Notes: generated by a model not told the origin, from the sequence alone. A stretch of 64,000 nucleotides of DNA from an uncultured Synergistales bacterium (GCA_905233565.1 CAJOCL010000005.1:77090-141089), one strand, 5' to 3'. Counted from the first letter of the stretch, positions 44,212 through 54,179 are shown. Made by a program: numbers and translations.

Positions 44212-45648
44212 TTGTTTGCTCATTTTGTGGAATATCTTCATCAGGGTTCCCCTGCAAGCGCTGCCGTAATGACGGTGGCTTTAATGTTACTGTTCGGTTT
44301 CGCCCTGACAAGAATAACAAAACTCCTGAAACTGCCGAACGTAACAGCTTACATTATAACGGGAATACTGATCGGCCCTTACTGCCTTAATCTCGTCCTC
44401 GACACAATCGCAGAAAATACGGCATTCCTGCCTAATGTAGCCCTGTCATTCATAGCTTTCAGTACAGGTCAGTTTTTCAGGCTCAACGCGCTCAGGGGCA
44501 ACGGTTCAAAAGTTTTAATAATTACGGTATTTGAGGCTTGTGTTGCGTCAGTTTTCGTATTCATAGCGGCCTATTACGTTCTCGGAATGGATCTGGCATT
44601 TTCCGCAGTAATCGCGGCTCTTGCTTCGGCAACTGCTCCGGCTTCTACAATGATGACGATTCGTCAGACGGGCGCACACGGTGATTTTGTCAATACCCTG
44701 CTTCAGGTCGTAGCCCTTGATGATGTTGTTGGCTTGATTGCTTACAGCGTTGCGGTGTCAATCGCTCTTGCACTTTCGGCTTCAGGAACGGGGAAAAGTT
44801 TCGACTTCAGCAATGTTACTCTTCCGATACTTATGAACATTGCAAGCGTTATTATAGGGTCTTTGCTCGGCATTGTAATGAAAATCCTTCTTCCTCCTGA
44901 CCGTTCAGCCGATAACAGGCTGATTATTTCAGTTGCAATATTATTCGGCTTCTGCGGAATAAGCGAGATGCTGGGAGTTTCTCCGCTTCTGGGCTGTATG
45001 TTCATGTCGACAGTTTATATTAACATTACTGATGATGACAGGCTTTTCAAACAGCTGAATTATTTCAGCCCTCCGATACTTCTGTTATTTTTCGTGAGAT
45101 CCGGAGTATGCTTCAATCTCGGTGCATTGACTGAAGGAAACAGCGAGGGAGCGTCTTCACTTTTAACGATTGGAATAGTATATTTCCTTGTCAGAATTGT
45201 AGGAAAATACGCGGGAGCTTTTGCAGGCTGCTTAATAACCGGGAAAAATAAACTTGTCAGGAATTATTTGGGGCTTGCGTTAATTCCTCAGGCAGGCGTT
45301 GCAATCGGCCTCGCTGAACTCGGAGCGCGTACACTGGGCGGTGAAACAGGCAGTGCATTGAGAACGGTCATACTTGCGTCAAGCGTACTTTATGAACTTA
45401 TAGGCCCTGCGTGTGCAAAATTATCGCTTGCTTTGTCTCATTCTTATGACAAGGACAACAAAGAAGCCCAAGCCGTTTCTCCGCAAGATGAGGACAAAAT
45501 CATCATAAATTCGCTGATAGAGAGGATAAGGGAAATACAGCGCGAACTTCCCGAACATACGCAGCCAGTACCTGCTGAGGCGATTAACGTGAATGTTCAG
45601 CAAAAGGCATTGAGGCATCTTCACTCAAACAATATAAATTATCACTAG
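44212..45648 (+). CDS. CPA2-type cation/proton antiporter
   Basis: A 478-residue membrane protein of the Na+/H+ exchanger superfamily (CPA2, KefB-like core) with about twelve helices. Marks include LKLPNVTAYIITGILIGPY in helix 2, ASATAPASTMMTIRQTGAHG, VVALDDVVGLIAYS with the DD-type ion-binding pair, and GLALIPQAGVAIGLAELG. There is no TrkA-N domain, so the regulation of Kef is absent. It exchanges Na+ or K+ for H+ across the inner membrane. TTG 44212 has AAAGGAGAG just upstream; an ATG at 44167 in frame would place that site inside the gene and is rejected. A terminator-like hairpin in its leader hints at controlled expression. Confidence 0.9.
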   Translation: MFAHFVEYLHQGSPASAAVMTVALMLLFGFALTRITKLLKLPNVTAYIITGILIGPYCLNLVLDTIAENTAFLPNVALSFIAFSTGQFFRLNALRGNGSKVLIITVFEACVASVFVFIAAYYVLGMDLAFSAVIAALASATAPASTMMTIRQTGAHGDFVNTLLQVVALDDVVGLIAYSVAVSIALALSASGTGKSFDFSNVTLPILMNIASVIIGSLLGIVMKILLPPDRSADNRLIISVAILFGFCGISEMLGVSPLLGCMFMSTVYINITDDDRLFKQLNYFSPPILLLFFVRSGVCFNLGALTEGNSEGASSLLTIGIVYFLVRIVGKYAGAFAGCLITGKNKLVRNYLGLALIPQAGVAIGLAELGARTLGGETGSALRTVILASSVLYELIGPACAKLSLALSHSYDKDNKEAQAVSPQDEDKIIINSLIERIREIQRELPEHTQPVPAEAINVNVQQKALRHLHSNNINYH

Positions 45649-45681
45649 GAATAAATTTTTAAGAAAGGATTTTTATTTATA

Positions 45682-46449
45682 ATGATAAAGCGTTTTATTT
45701 CAGCATTAATGTTAATACTGTTACTTTCAGTTCCGTCATACCCGCTGAGTGATTCGGAATATCTCAGGATGAAGAAGAGCAGTTCAGATTTTGCGTGTGC
45801 AGACAGGAAATTAAATCAGGTCTGGGCAAACCTCAAAAAGACCCTGCCTAAGAACGTTTTCACACAGCTCGACAAGTTACAGAAAGAATGGCTTAAATCA
45901 GGGCGTGACGAGGCAGCCGAAAAACTCATGAATGACGGTTATTCGCGCATGGAAGCGTACACGATGGCTACATCTGAACGAGCCGCCGAACTTCCCGAAA
46001 TCGTCAGGGAAGTCAGGGAAGAAATGAGGCAGAGAAGGCGAAATTCCCAGCCTCAGACACGCAGAACTCAGCCGGCACCTGACCCGGAGCCTGATCCTGA
46101 ACCCGCGCCGGAGCCTGCGCCTGAACCTGAAGCCGAACAGGAATATTCGCGCCCGATTGAAATATCAGGAGAGTACAAGAATAATACGGGATTCATTACG
46201 GTTAAGATTATCGACAGAAGCACGAATGAAGCCGAAGTAACGGCATCAAGATATAAAGACGGCGTTCACTGGACGGCAAGAGGCTGGGTTGATAATAACG
46301 TCCTTGAACTTTCTGACAGCAATTACAGCGAGTGTCAGGCAACTCTGACATTTTCAGAAGGCAGCGTAAAAGTAGATATTTCCGAGACAAGCGACTGGAA
46401 CGAGGCAATATCTCCTGATTTTGTCCTTGCAGGTATTTATAGAAAATAA
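45682..46449 (+). CDS. Exported protein with LprI/DUF1311-like domain
   Basis: A 255-residue protein with a signal peptide (MIKRFISALMLILLLSVPSYP). Residues 35-75 carry the LprI/DUF1311 pattern: CADRKLNQVWANLKKTLP then LDKLQKEWLKSGRD. In mycobacteria LprI inhibits lysozyme, but most members are uncharacterised and often only one Cys remains, as here. A proline-glutamate spacer of the PEPAPEP type (residues 125-152) leads to a C-terminal beta-rich domain (ISGEYKNNTGFITVKI...) of about 100 residues. A periplasmic envelope role is likely. ATG behind AGAAAGGA. The tRNA cluster promoter begins 10 bp after the stop. Confidence 0.85.
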   Translation: MIKRFISALMLILLLSVPSYPLSDSEYLRMKKSSSDFACADRKLNQVWANLKKTLPKNVFTQLDKLQKEWLKSGRDEAAEKLMNDGYSRMEAYTMATSERAAELPEIVREVREEMRQRRRNSQPQTRRTQPAPDPEPDPEPAPEPAPEPEAEQEYSRPIEISGEYKNNTGFITVKIIDRSTNEAEVTASRYKDGVHWTARGWVDNNVLELSDSNYSECQATLTFSEGSVKVDISETSDWNEAISPDFVLAGIYRK

Positions 46450-46459
46450 TATAAAGAGC

Positions 46460-46488
46460 TTGACAGATTTAGTTTTGCCCTGTAAAAT
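46460..46488 (+). promoter_or_regulatory. Promoter of the tRNA cluster
   Basis: TTGACA (46460-46465), 17 bp, TAAAAT (46483-46488), ending 15 bp before the first tRNA. Near-perfect sigma-70-type spacing. Confidence 0.88.
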
Positions 46489-46503
46489 GCCTGAGTTGTT
46501 GAG

Positions 46504-46579
46504 GCCGGTGTAGCTCAGTTGGTAGAGCAGCTGACTTGTAATCAGCAGGTCGGAGGTTCAAGTCCCCTCGCCGGCTCCA
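46504..46579 (+). tRNA. tRNA-Thr (anticodon TGT)
   Basis: Seventy-six nucleotides with the CCA encoded. Acceptor GCCGGTG pairs with CGCCGGC (one G-U). D-loop TAGCTCAGTTGGTAGAGC, anticodon stem-loop CTGACTTGTAATCAG with anticodon TGT, and T arm with GGTTCAAGTCC are all standard. Confidence 0.97.
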
Positions 46580-46601
46580 GTGAGTGAAAAGCAGCAAATG
46601 T

Positions 46602-46687
46602 GGTGGAATGGCCGAGTGGTCAATGGCAACAGACTGTAAATCTGTCGACGGGAGTCTACCATGGTTCAAATCCATGTTCCACCACCA
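46602..46687 (+). tRNA. tRNA-Tyr (anticodon GTA)
   Basis: Eighty-six nucleotides, class II with a long variable arm (GACGGGAGTCTACC region). Acceptor GGTGGAA pairs with TTCCACC, discriminator A, encoded CCA. Anticodon loop CTGTAAA gives GTA. Confidence 0.96.
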
Positions 46688-46699
46688 TTTTAATTAAAG

Positions 46700-46775
46700 G
46701 CCGATTTAGCTCAGCCGGCAGAGCACATCCATGGTAAGGATGGGGTCTTCGGTTCAAATCCGAAAATCGGCTCCA
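46700..46775 (+). tRNA. tRNA-Thr (anticodon GGT)
   Basis: Seventy-six nucleotides. Acceptor GCCGATT pairs with AATCGGC, encoded CCA. Anticodon stem CATCC/GGATG with loop ATGGTAA gives anticodon GGT. Together with the TGT isoacceptor it reads most Thr codons. The order Thr-Tyr-Thr recalls the Thr-Tyr-Gly-Thr-tuf cluster of many bacteria, but Gly and tuf are missing here. Confidence 0.97.
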
Positions 46776-46810
46776 GAGTACAAAGTTAACACAAACGTTG
46801 AAAATAGATT

Positions 46811-46838
46811 ATCCGCTTGAAAAAGGCGGATTTTTTAT
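46811..46838 (+). terminator. Intrinsic terminator of the tRNA cluster
   Basis: ATCCGC (46811-46816) pairs with GCGGAT (46826-46831) over a nine-base loop, followed by TTTTTTATA. Confidence 0.92.
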
Positions 46839-46852
46839 AACTATAATCCCAT

Positions 46853-46889
46853 GAAAAAAAGCAGACCCGTGAATTTCACGGAATCTGCT
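46853..46889 (-). terminator. Intrinsic terminator of the folP-gyrA-psd-pssA transcript
   Basis: On the minus strand AGCAGA pairs with TCTGCT, with an inner CCGTGAA/TTCACGG stem, followed by seven T residues. It lies 34 bp after the pssA stop. Confidence 0.92.
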
Positions 46890-46922
46890 GTCAGCAAAAA
46901 ATCAATGCTTTAATTTTATAGC

Positions 46923-47672
46923 TTAATGTTCCGTCCTTGCTTCGGGCTTCAGTATCCATTGCCCCCAGTCAAAGCGTATAAGCCCGCTTATTATATACAT
47001 CGTGAATAAGAATAAAGGTGCCTGCCCCTTCAGGAACACGAAAGAAAGAACGAACATTGAAAAAAGAATCAGGCATTTTACTTTATCAGCCGTCTTCTTT
47101 GTCAGCTTTTTCATATTCGCGTAAGGTATGCTCGAAATCATCAGGAAGCCGACAAAAGCCAATACTCCGGCCATTATCCATGCAGGGAGCTTCATTCCTG
47201 CAATAACGAATGATGACACGAATAATCCCCCCGCAGGGCAGGGCAGCCCCTGAAACGGTCCGGGAACATGTACAACATTGAATCTCGCCAGCCTTAAAGC
47301 AACGCAGAGCGCAAAGAAACACGCTATAACCGCTCCTGCAATGTTCAGGCTTCTCATTGAAACCTGATACATCAGAACAGACGGCGCAACACCGAAACTC
47401 ACCAGATCCGCCAAACTGTCGAACTCAAGCCCGAACTGTGAACCGCCTCCGAGCATTCTCGCAACTTTCCCGTCAAATCCGTCAAATATAACCGCAAAGA
47501 ATACAAGCCACGCCGCAGGAACATAACGCCCGTGCAGTACGAGAATCAATGAGAACAAGCCGCATAATAAATTACCGCTCGTTACCATGTTCGGCAGTAT
47601 GTGCCTAAATTCCATAGGCTTTTTCCCCTTACGTCCCATTATCCGCCTTATACGCAGAAAATTCCTCAACAT
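46923..47672 (-). CDS. pssA: CDP-diacylglycerol-serine O-phosphatidyltransferase
   Basis: A 249-residue membrane enzyme that joins serine to CDP-diacylglycerol, making phosphatidylserine. The CDP-alcohol phosphatidyltransferase motif is complete: DGFDGKVARMLGGGSQFGLEFDSLAD, i.e. DGxDGxxAR-x8-GxxxDSxxD (written split). LPNMVTSGNLLCGL opens the catalytic region and six helices follow. The ATG overlaps the psd stop by 7 bp (GGAGTGATTAA upstream), so the two enzymes are coupled and act in sequence. Confidence 0.95.
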   Translation of the reverse strand: MLRNFLRIRRIMGRKGKKPMEFRHILPNMVTSGNLLCGLFSLILVLHGRYVPAAWLVFFAVIFDGFDGKVARMLGGGSQFGLEFDSLADLVSFGVAPSVLMYQVSMRSLNIAGAVIACFFALCVALRLARFNVVHVPGPFQGLPCPAGGLFVSSFVIAGMKLPAWIMAGVLAFVGFLMISSIPYANMKKLTKKTADKVKCLILFSMFVLSFVFLKGQAPLFLFTMYIISGLIRFDWGQWILKPEARTEH

Positions 47673-48286
47673 TTAATCACTCCAATCACTGAAATACCGG
47701 CCTTCACTTTTTCGCCGATTTTCACGCGTATTACTGTATCACTTGGCATGTATAAATCAACCCTTGAACCAAGTTTTATCATTCCGTAACGTTCTCCGGC
47801 CTCAAGGACATCGCCCCTTTTCAGCCTGCATACTATACGTCTTGCGACAAGTCCGGCAATCTGCAGCATCATTACCGCCCCCCATTGTGTCGATAAGCCG
47901 ACATAATGACGTTCGTTAATTTCTGACGCTTTCGGCGAAAATGCCGCGATCTTCTTTCCCGGTATGTATTCGAGAAAGTCAACGCGCCCCGTACAAGGTG
48001 CCCTGTTCACGTGGACGCTGAATAAATTCATAAATATACCGACTTTTATTGCCGCTCCCGTGAATTTGTGTTCGCAGTCCGAAATTTCTACGATTTTCCC
48101 GTCAGCAGGTGCATAAAAATAACCGTCCCTGTAATCCGTCTTCCTTTCCGGGTCTCTGAAAAACCATATGACTACGCACAGAAGCGCAAGCATTATCACG
48201 CACGGAATCCATGAAATGAACGCAAACGCGCATGAACAAAGCGCAAGAAATGTTATTGTCGGCAGACCGTCTCTAGCTATTTTCAT
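47666..48286 (-). CDS. psd: Phosphatidylserine decarboxylase proenzyme, short type
   Basis: A 206-residue member of the short PSD-A type. Two membrane-proximal helices precede [32 protein letters not shown] and the self-cleavage motif [13 protein letters not shown]; cleavage before the Ser of LGS makes the pyruvoyl group. It decarboxylates phosphatidylserine to phosphatidylethanolamine, following PssA. The gene overlaps gyrA by 14 bp and pssA by 7 bp. Coupling membrane lipid genes to gyrA is unusual but all lie on one transcript. Confidence 0.94.
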   Translation of the reverse strand: MKIARDGLPTITFLALCSCAFAFISWIPCVIMLALLCVVIWFFRDPERKTDYRDGYFYAPADGKIVEISDCEHKFTGAAIKVGIFMNLFSVHVNRAPCTGRVDFLEYIPGKKIAAFSPKASEINERHYVGLSTQWGAVMMLQIAGLVARRIVCRLKRGDVLEAGERYGMIKLGSRVDLYMPSDTVIRVKIGEKVKAGISVIGVIKC

Positions 48287-50897
48287 TTTCGTATACGTTT
48301 CCGTCTTCGTTTACAGGCTCGTCATTTTCAGGCTCGTCATTTTCAGGCTCGTCATTTTCAGGCTCGTCATTTTCAAACGGAATTTCAGCAGTCGTATCGC
48401 CGTCACCGTTTTCATCTTCTGTTTTTATTACGCTGCAATCTGCAAGCGTATCGCCCTCATCAAGCCTCAGTACTATATTGCCGACTGAATGACGCTTCAT
48501 TACATTTATTCCGTCAACGGGCATACGTATCATTCTGCCTTTTGATGTTATAGCGAGAAGTTCATCGCTTTCTTTTACTGCAAGGCTGGCTGATAATTTG
48601 CCGGTTCTCTCTATAAGTTCCATTATGCAAATACCGCCCGTGCTTCTGTGATGAGGCATGAAAGACGAAAATTCAACGCGCTTACCGATTCCCTGTTCAC
48701 TGACTACAAGCATCGTACGCTTATCATCAACGACATCACAGCTCAAGACACGGTCATTATTTTTAAGGTTTATTGCCGAAACTCCCCTCGCGGTACGTTT
48801 GAGGGGTCTGAACTCGTTTTCAGGGACTCTTAAAGCCTGACCGTTCCTTGTAACAATTAAAAGGTCATTTTTCCCGGTAGTTAATCTTACCTGTGCAATT
48901 TCGTCGCCCTCATCAAGCTTCATTATTCTCTTTGCCCTGTTAGTGTATCTCAGCTCTTTGAAGTCGACACGTTTAGCAATTCCGTTCCTTGTTATAAAGA
49001 AAGCGTAATTGCTGCCCTTCTGATCATCACCGGCTATATTCACTATACGTTCGTGTTCGTCAGCACTCAGCGGAAGATAACGGGAAATCGGTTTCCCCTT
49101 TCCTGATTTCGTCTCTGGAATTTCATAGCCCTTTAACGACATAATCCTTCCCGTATTCGTAAAGAAATATATATCTTTGTGAGTATGGGTAACGCAGAGC
49201 ATTTCTATACTGTCATCTTCATGGATTGACGCGCCGCGTTTGCCCTTGCCGCCCTTTGCCTGTAGTCTGTAGAATGTCAGGGGCTGGCGTTTAACAAGGC
49301 CGTCTTTTGAAAGGGTTATGATTATGTCCTCTTCGGGGATAAAGTCTTCCTCCGTAGTTTCTTCAACGTTTTCGACTATTGCAGTACGTCTATCATCGCC
49401 GAACCTTGAGGCCAGGTCTTTAAGCTCATCACGTATAACGCCGTCAAGTACTTTCTTGTCATTCAGAATATTATTGTAGTCTGAAATGTCATTTAATAAC
49501 TTCTGCTGTTCCTCGTCAAGTTTGTTTCTTTCAAGGCCGGTCAGTCTCTGCAGCCTCATATCAAGAATGGCCTGCGCCTGAGCCTCTGAAAATTCAAGAA
49601 CTGACTGAAGGCTTGTTTTTGCTTCCGCAGCGTTATTGGTTGAGCGTATTGTCCTGATTACCTGCTCAATGTGGCTTAATGCTTTTTTCAGCCCCTCGAT
49701 GATGTGTTCGCGTGCCTTTGCCTGTTTCAGCCTGTGTTCAGTTCTGCGTCTGACAACCTCGCGCCTGTAATTCAGGAAAATTGAGAGAAGCTGTTTTATA
49801 TTTAGAATTTCGGGGTGCTTGTTGACGAGTGCAAGATTAATAACTCCGTAAGTTGTCTGAAGTGAAGAGTGCTTATATAACTGGCGCATTATCAAATCAG
49901 GATCGGAATCCCTTGAAAGTTCAATAACAATTCTAAGGCCGTCCCTGTCCGATTCGTCGCGCATTTCAGAGACTCCCTCGATCTCTTTATCCTGAACAGC
50001 CTGAATCATGGCTTCAAGCATTACTGTCTTGCTTACGCCGTAAGGTATTTCAGTTATAACTATGCTCTGCTTTCCGCGCTTTGACTCCTCAACGTGCATT
50101 TTTCCGCGAACTATAATCCTTCCGCGTCCTGTCGAATATGCTTCGATTATTCCCGAACGTCCGAGAATTTCGCCCCCCGTCGGGAAATCAGGGCCGGGCA
50201 TGATCCGCATAATATCGACAAGATTTGCATCTTCAGGCTCTATATTATTATCAATCAGCCAGCAGAACAGGTCTACAAGTTCGCGCATGTTGTGAGGCGG
50301 CATGTTCGTGGCCATTCCTACGGCTATACCCGTTGAACCGTTTACGAGCAAATTCGGCAGCACTGAAGGCAGTGTTAAAGGCTCTTTCAAAGACTCATCG
50401 AAATTCTGCCCCCAGTCAACAGTATCCTCATCGAGATTTAAGAGCATAAGTTCACCCGGCCAGCTCAAACGCGCCTCTGTGTAACGCATGGCCGCCGGGC
50501 TGTCGCCGTCTATTGAACCGAAATTCCCCTGACCGTCAACGAGTGTATAACGCAGGTTCCAATTCTGTGCAAGACGCACCATTGTTTCATAAATTGCGCT
50601 GTCTCCGTGAGGGTGATATTTACCCATAGTTTCACCGACTATACGCGCCGACTTCTTATAGGCCGTGTTGTGCTTCAGGCCGAGTTCTGACATTGCGTAA
50701 AGAACCCTGCGCTGAACGGGCTTTAATCCGTCCCGTGCGTCAGGCAGTGCCCTGCCGACAATAACACTCATCGCGTAATTGAGATAGCTTGTCTTTATCT
50801 CACCTACGAGCGGCAAAGTTAATATTTTTTCCCCGCTCTCTGATTTCGCGTCTTCACTTTGATTTTGAATATTAGGGTTTAATTTTTCGTCTGCCAT
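48273..50897 (-). CDS. gyrA: DNA gyrase subunit A
   Basis: An 874-residue type II topoisomerase subunit. The N-terminal half has [20 protein letters not shown], the resistance-determining region [15 protein letters not shown] with the fluoroquinolone-sensitive Ser, and the DNA-linking Tyr in [10 protein letters not shown]. The C-terminal propeller has a GyrA-box-like [10 protein letters not shown], supporting GyrA over ParC although the box is imperfect (QRRGGKG in E. coli). The acidic tail contains ENDEP repeated four times. ATG 50897 is preceded by AGGAGGCC; the longer TTG start at 50921 would contain that site. Upstream on the same strand lies folP, 58 bp away. Confidence 0.96.
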   Translation of the reverse strand: MADEKLNPNIQNQSEDAKSESGEKILTLPLVGEIKTSYLNYAMSVIVGRALPDARDGLKPVQRRVLYAMSELGLKHNTAYKKSARIVGETMGKYHPHGDSAIYETMVRLAQNWNLRYTLVDGQGNFGSIDGDSPAAMRYTEARLSWPGELMLLNLDEDTVDWGQNFDESLKEPLTLPSVLPNLLVNGSTGIAVGMATNMPPHNMRELVDLFCWLIDNNIEPEDANLVDIMRIMPGPDFPTGGEILGRSGIIEAYSTGRGRIIVRGKMHVEESKRGKQSIVITEIPYGVSKTVMLEAMIQAVQDKEIEGVSEMRDESDRDGLRIVIELSRDSDPDLIMRQLYKHSSLQTTYGVINLALVNKHPEILNIKQLLSIFLNYRREVVRRRTEHRLKQAKAREHIIEGLKKALSHIEQVIRTIRSTNNAAEAKTSLQSVLEFSEAQAQAILDMRLQRLTGLERNKLDEEQQKLLNDISDYNNILNDKKVLDGVIRDELKDLASRFGDDRRTAIVENVEETTEEDFIPEEDIIITLSKDGLVKRQPLTFYRLQAKGGKGKRGASIHEDDSIEMLCVTHTHKDIYFFTNTGRIMSLKGYEIPETKSGKGKPISRYLPLSADEHERIVNIAGDDQKGSNYAFFITRNGIAKRVDFKELRYTNRAKRIMKLDEGDEIAQVRLTTGKNDLLIVTRNGQALRVPENEFRPLKRTARGVSAINLKNNDRVLSCDVVDDKRTMLVVSEQGIGKRVEFSSFMPHHRSTGGICIMELIERTGKLSASLAVKESDELLAITSKGRMIRMPVDGINVMKRHSVGNIVLRLDEGDTLADCSVIKTEDENGDGDTTAEIPFENDEPENDEPENDEPENDEPVNEDGNVYENENS
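48316..48375 (-). repeat. Four perfect 15-bp tandem repeats in the gyrA 3' end
   Basis: The unit GGCTCGTCATTTTCA (plus strand) occurs four times without a mismatch, coding ENDEP on the minus strand. Because the unit is a multiple of three, gain or loss leaves the frame intact and only changes the acidic tail. Confidence 0.95.
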
Positions 50898-50955
50898 TAA
50901 CGATTTTTGGCCTCCTGTCAAAATTTTACTACATTAGTGCATAATTTTAACATTT

Positions 50956-52149
50956 TTAGAGTGATTTGTATCCCTCAGCAATTTTCAAAGCCTGAAAATT
51001 CTCCTTCACGTCATGAACACGCAGAAGGCTTACTCTTCCGGCCATTAACGCCGAAACTGCCAGAGTACCCGCGAGCCTTTCGGAACCCGTAAATCTCTTT
51101 CTTGAATGTCCGACAAGAATCGGCCTCCCGAAAACTGAGAGGCTCTCAATATTTTTGAGTATTGTTAAATTATCGTCTGCTGATTTCCCGAAGCCTATTC
51201 CAGGATCAATGATTAAATTTTCAGGCCTGAAACCTGCCTCATAAAGTGCCGCTGTTTTTTCCTGAAAATATATATTGATTTCACCGAGTATATTTTCATA
51301 AGGCTCACTTACGGCCATGTCTTTCGGAGTGCCTTTAATATGTGAGAGTACATAAGGCATATTGAGATCTGATATTGTCTTCAGCATTTCAGGGTCAAAA
51401 TTAAAGCCGCTTATGTCGTTGATTATGTCAGCACCTTCAGAGGCTGAAATTTCAGCAATTTCTGCCTTGTAAGTGTCGACGGAAATTAAAGCGTCGGGAA
51501 ATTCACGCCGTAATGCCCTGAGTGAAGGCAGTAATCTTTTTTCTTCATCTTCAATGCTTATTGAATCTGCTCCCGGCCTTGTTGACTCAGCACCGATATC
51601 GAGGATATATGCGCCTTCATTCAAAAATCTTTCTGCCGTCTCAAGTATATTATTTTCGTTAAATCTGCTCAATTCATGAAATGAATCGGGAGTCAGGTTA
51701 ATTATTGCCATTAATTCAGCGTGTTTATTATTAAGGCTGATTTTATGTCCTGCAGGTGAAGTTAATTCCCATTCATGAGCGTTTATGTTCCTTAAAATTC
51801 CGCACAGCGATTCGCGCAATTCCTTAATCCCCCAAATATTCATTGCCTTCATTTTTTCGGTTAAGTTTCTGATTTCGGAAATTGTACCCATTATCAAAAT
51901 ATCGCTGTAATCTGTCTTGCCGTCAATGACATGTTTGGCAACAGCGACATCTCCTCCGCGTGATAACATTTCCTGTTTAAGGAACGAGGCAGCCCTGTAA
52001 TCTATTTTATTTGCGTAAAAGTGAAGTATGTTTGATTTCGGGCCTAAATACGCCAATGCCCCGTTATCCGTGCCTATGCGTTCACATGCCTTTTTCAGGT
52101 CATCAATGCCAGAAATATTAACCGGGTAAACTGAAATTTTATTCAGCAA
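50956..52149 (-). CDS. folP: Dihydropteroate synthase with N-terminal extension
   Basis: A 397-residue enzyme that condenses the FolK product with p-aminobenzoate. The DHPS barrel starts near residue 140: MAIINLTPDSFHELSRF (pterin-binding loop), LDIGAESTRPGAD, ISVDTYKAEIAE, INDISGF, IDPGIGFGKSADDN and ILVGHSRKRF. About 130 extra N-terminal residues, including an AYLGPKSNILHFYANKI segment, form a separate small domain seen in some DHPS proteins. The loop after TPDSF reads HELS instead of the usual (S)DGG, a deviation near the active site. TTG 52149 has AAGGAGTGA upstream; the longer frame to 52188 has no such site. Promoter shared with the divergent S9 peptidase gene is likely. Confidence 0.93.
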   Translation of the reverse strand: MLNKISVYPVNISGIDDLKKACERIGTDNGALAYLGPKSNILHFYANKIDYRAASFLKQEMLSRGGDVAVAKHVIDGKTDYSDILIMGTISEIRNLTEKMKAMNIWGIKELRESLCGILRNINAHEWELTSPAGHKISLNNKHAELMAIINLTPDSFHELSRFNENNILETAERFLNEGAYILDIGAESTRPGADSISIEDEEKRLLPSLRALRREFPDALISVDTYKAEIAEISASEGADIINDISGFNFDPEMLKTISDLNMPYVLSHIKGTPKDMAVSEPYENILGEINIYFQEKTAALYEAGFRPENLIIDPGIGFGKSADDNLTILKNIESLSVFGRPILVGHSRKRFTGSERLAGTLAVSALMAGRVSLLRVHDVKENFQALKIAEGYKSL

Positions 52150-52228
52150 TTTAATCACTCCTTTCAAAATTAATTTTACATGGTACAATCAAAAATAAAA
52201 AAATCGACAGTGAAGGGAGTTTTTATCC

Positions 52229-54112
52229 ATGAGATTATTAATTACCGTTATGGCTTTGTTCCTTGCAATGCCTGCTGCCTGTGCTTTTGCTGCAGAACCG
52301 CCGCTGCTGCCTATGGAGGATTTTTTCAGGAATCCGAGCAACTCGGGCTTCTCGATTTCGCCTGACGGTACGCGTTTAGCCTTCATGCGCCCTTGGGAAC
52401 ACAGAATGAATGTTTATGTACGTGAAATCTCAACGGGAAATGAAAAACGCATTACATCGGCAACTGAGCGTGATATTGCCGGGTTTTTCTGGAAGGGCAA
52501 CGGAAAAATCGTTTACGTTCAGGATTCAGGCGGGGACGAAAATTTCCATTTATACATCACTGATGTTAAAGGCTCTCAGCACAGGGATTTAACGCCGTTT
52601 GAAAAAGTCAGGGCAGGAGTTGTTGACGACCTTGAAGATGACCCGTTCCACATGTTAATAGACATGAACAAAAGAAATCCTGAAATTTTCGATGTTTACA
52701 GGTGCAACATTGAGACGGGAGAACTTGAACTTGTAGGCGATAATCCGGGAAATATAACGGGCTGGATGACTGACCATGACGGGAAACTGAGAATCGCAGA
52801 GATAACTGACGGAGTTAATACAACGCTTCTTTACAGGACAAATGAGAGCGAGGACTTCAGGGAGCTGATAACAACTGACTTCAAAGAGACATTTGCGCCG
52901 GTTCTTTTTGCGTATGACAACAAGATGATTTATGTTGCCTCTAACCTGAGCCGTGATAAAAGCGCGGTATATACTTTCGATCCTGAGTCAAATAAAGTTT
53001 TAGACCTTGTTTTTGAACATCCTGAAGTTGACGTAGGCAGCCTCATGCACTCGAAAAAACGAAAAATCATAACCGGTGTAAGTTATCTGACGGACAGAAG
53101 ACACTACAAATTTTTTGACCCGGACCGTGAGGAACTGCAGAAGACTATTGACGAGTTCTTTCCGGGACTTGAAGCCGTTGTTGCGGACATGGACGATGAC
53201 GAACGCAGGGTAATCGTCAGGACATACAGCGACAGGACAAGAGGAGCATATTATCTCTATGACAGGCAGGACAATTCAATTTCAAAACTTGCTGAGCTAT
53301 CGTCATGGCTGAAAGCTGAATACATGGCACCGATGACCGCAATAAAATTCAAGGCTCGTGACGGCTTGGAAATTAACGGATATATAACGCTCCCGATCGG
53401 TGTTGAACCCGTAAACCTTCCTCTTGTCGTAATTCCTCACGGAGGCCCCAGCGCGAGGGACGGATGGGGATTTGACTCAGAAGCCCAGTTCCTTGCAAAC
53501 AGGGGAATCGCCGTATTGCAGGTGAACTACAGGGGGTCAACGGGTTACGGGAAATCGTTCTGGCAGTCAGGCTTTAAGCAGTGGGGCAGGAAAATGCAGG
53601 ACGATGTAACGGACGGCGTATTATGGGCAGTCAAGGAAGGAATAGCCGACAAATCAAGGCTTGCAATTTACGGCGGAAGTTACGGGGGTTATTCGGCATT
53701 GGCAGGAGCGACATTCACGCCGGATATTTACGCGTGTGCAGTAAGTTACGTCGGGCCGTCTAATCTGTTTACGCTTCTTGAGAGCATTCCGCCTTACTGG
53801 AAGCCGTTTATCGAAATGGAGTACGAAATGATCGGGGATCCTTCAAAGGATAAGGCACTTTTGGAAGAAGTTTCGCCGGTTTTCCATGCTGAGAATATCA
53901 GAATACCTTTGTTTGTTGCTCAGGGTGCCAACGATCCGAGAGTGAACAAGGCAGAATCAGATCAGATTGTCGAGGCCGTCAGAAAAGCCGGTAAAGATGT
54001 CGTCTACATGGTAAAAGATAATGAAGGTCACGGCTTCCACAATGAGGAGAACAGATTCGATTTTTACAGGACGCTTGAAGAGTTTTTCAGGAAACATTTA
54101 GGCTCAAGATAA
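52229..54112 (+). CDS. S9 family (prolyl oligopeptidase-type) serine peptidase, secreted
   Basis: A 627-residue exported peptidase. A signal peptide (MRLLITVMALFLAMPAACAFA) is followed by a seven-bladed propeller (about 30-370) and an alpha/beta-hydrolase domain. The catalytic triad can be placed at Ser484 (GGSYGGYSA), Asp569 (GANDPRV) and His601 (EGHGFHNEEN). Family marks GYITLPIG, PHGGPSARDGWGFD and QVNYRGSTGYG are present. Dipeptidyl- or acylaminoacyl-peptidase activity in the periplasm is expected, feeding peptides to amino-acid fermentation. ATG behind GAAGGGAG; a TACAAT at 52181-52186 may be the -10. Confidence 0.94.
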   Translation: MRLLITVMALFLAMPAACAFAAEPPLLPMEDFFRNPSNSGFSISPDGTRLAFMRPWEHRMNVYVREISTGNEKRITSATERDIAGFFWKGNGKIVYVQDSGGDENFHLYITDVKGSQHRDLTPFEKVRAGVVDDLEDDPFHMLIDMNKRNPEIFDVYRCNIETGELELVGDNPGNITGWMTDHDGKLRIAEITDGVNTTLLYRTNESEDFRELITTDFKETFAPVLFAYDNKMIYVASNLSRDKSAVYTFDPESNKVLDLVFEHPEVDVGSLMHSKKRKIITGVSYLTDRRHYKFFDPDREELQKTIDEFFPGLEAVVADMDDDERRVIVRTYSDRTRGAYYLYDRQDNSISKLAELSSWLKAEYMAPMTAIKFKARDGLEINGYITLPIGVEPVNLPLVVIPHGGPSARDGWGFDSEAQFLANRGIAVLQVNYRGSTGYGKSFWQSGFKQWGRKMQDDVTDGVLWAVKEGIADKSRLAIYGGSYGGYSALAGATFTPDIYACAVSYVGPSNLFTLLESIPPYWKPFIEMEYEMIGDPSKDKALLEEVSPVFHAENIRIPLFVAQGANDPRVNKAESDQIVEAVRKAGKDVVYMVKDNEGHGFHNEENRFDFYRTLEEFFRKHLGSR

Positions 54113-54138
54113 TTAACAGGCTTTAAGATTTTTTGCGA

Positions 54139-54176
54139 GGAGCTTCCCTAAATTTAATGGGAGGCTTCTTTTTTAT
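54139..54176 (+). terminator. Intrinsic terminator after the S9 peptidase gene
   Basis: GGAGCTTCCC (54139-54148) pairs with GGGAGGCTTC (54159-54168) through ten pairs including two G-U, followed by TTTTTTATT. Confidence 0.9.
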
Positions 54177-54179
54177 TAT

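Noticed and set aside
46504-46775. A full Thr-Tyr-Gly-Thr-tuf cluster.
   Set aside because: Only three tRNAs are present; the sequence after the last is a terminator and then the convergent pssA gene.
48273-50897. ParC instead of GyrA.
   Set aside because: A GyrA-box-like QAKGGKG and the full six-bladed C-terminal domain favour GyrA, although the box is imperfect and no gyrB or parE is adjacent.
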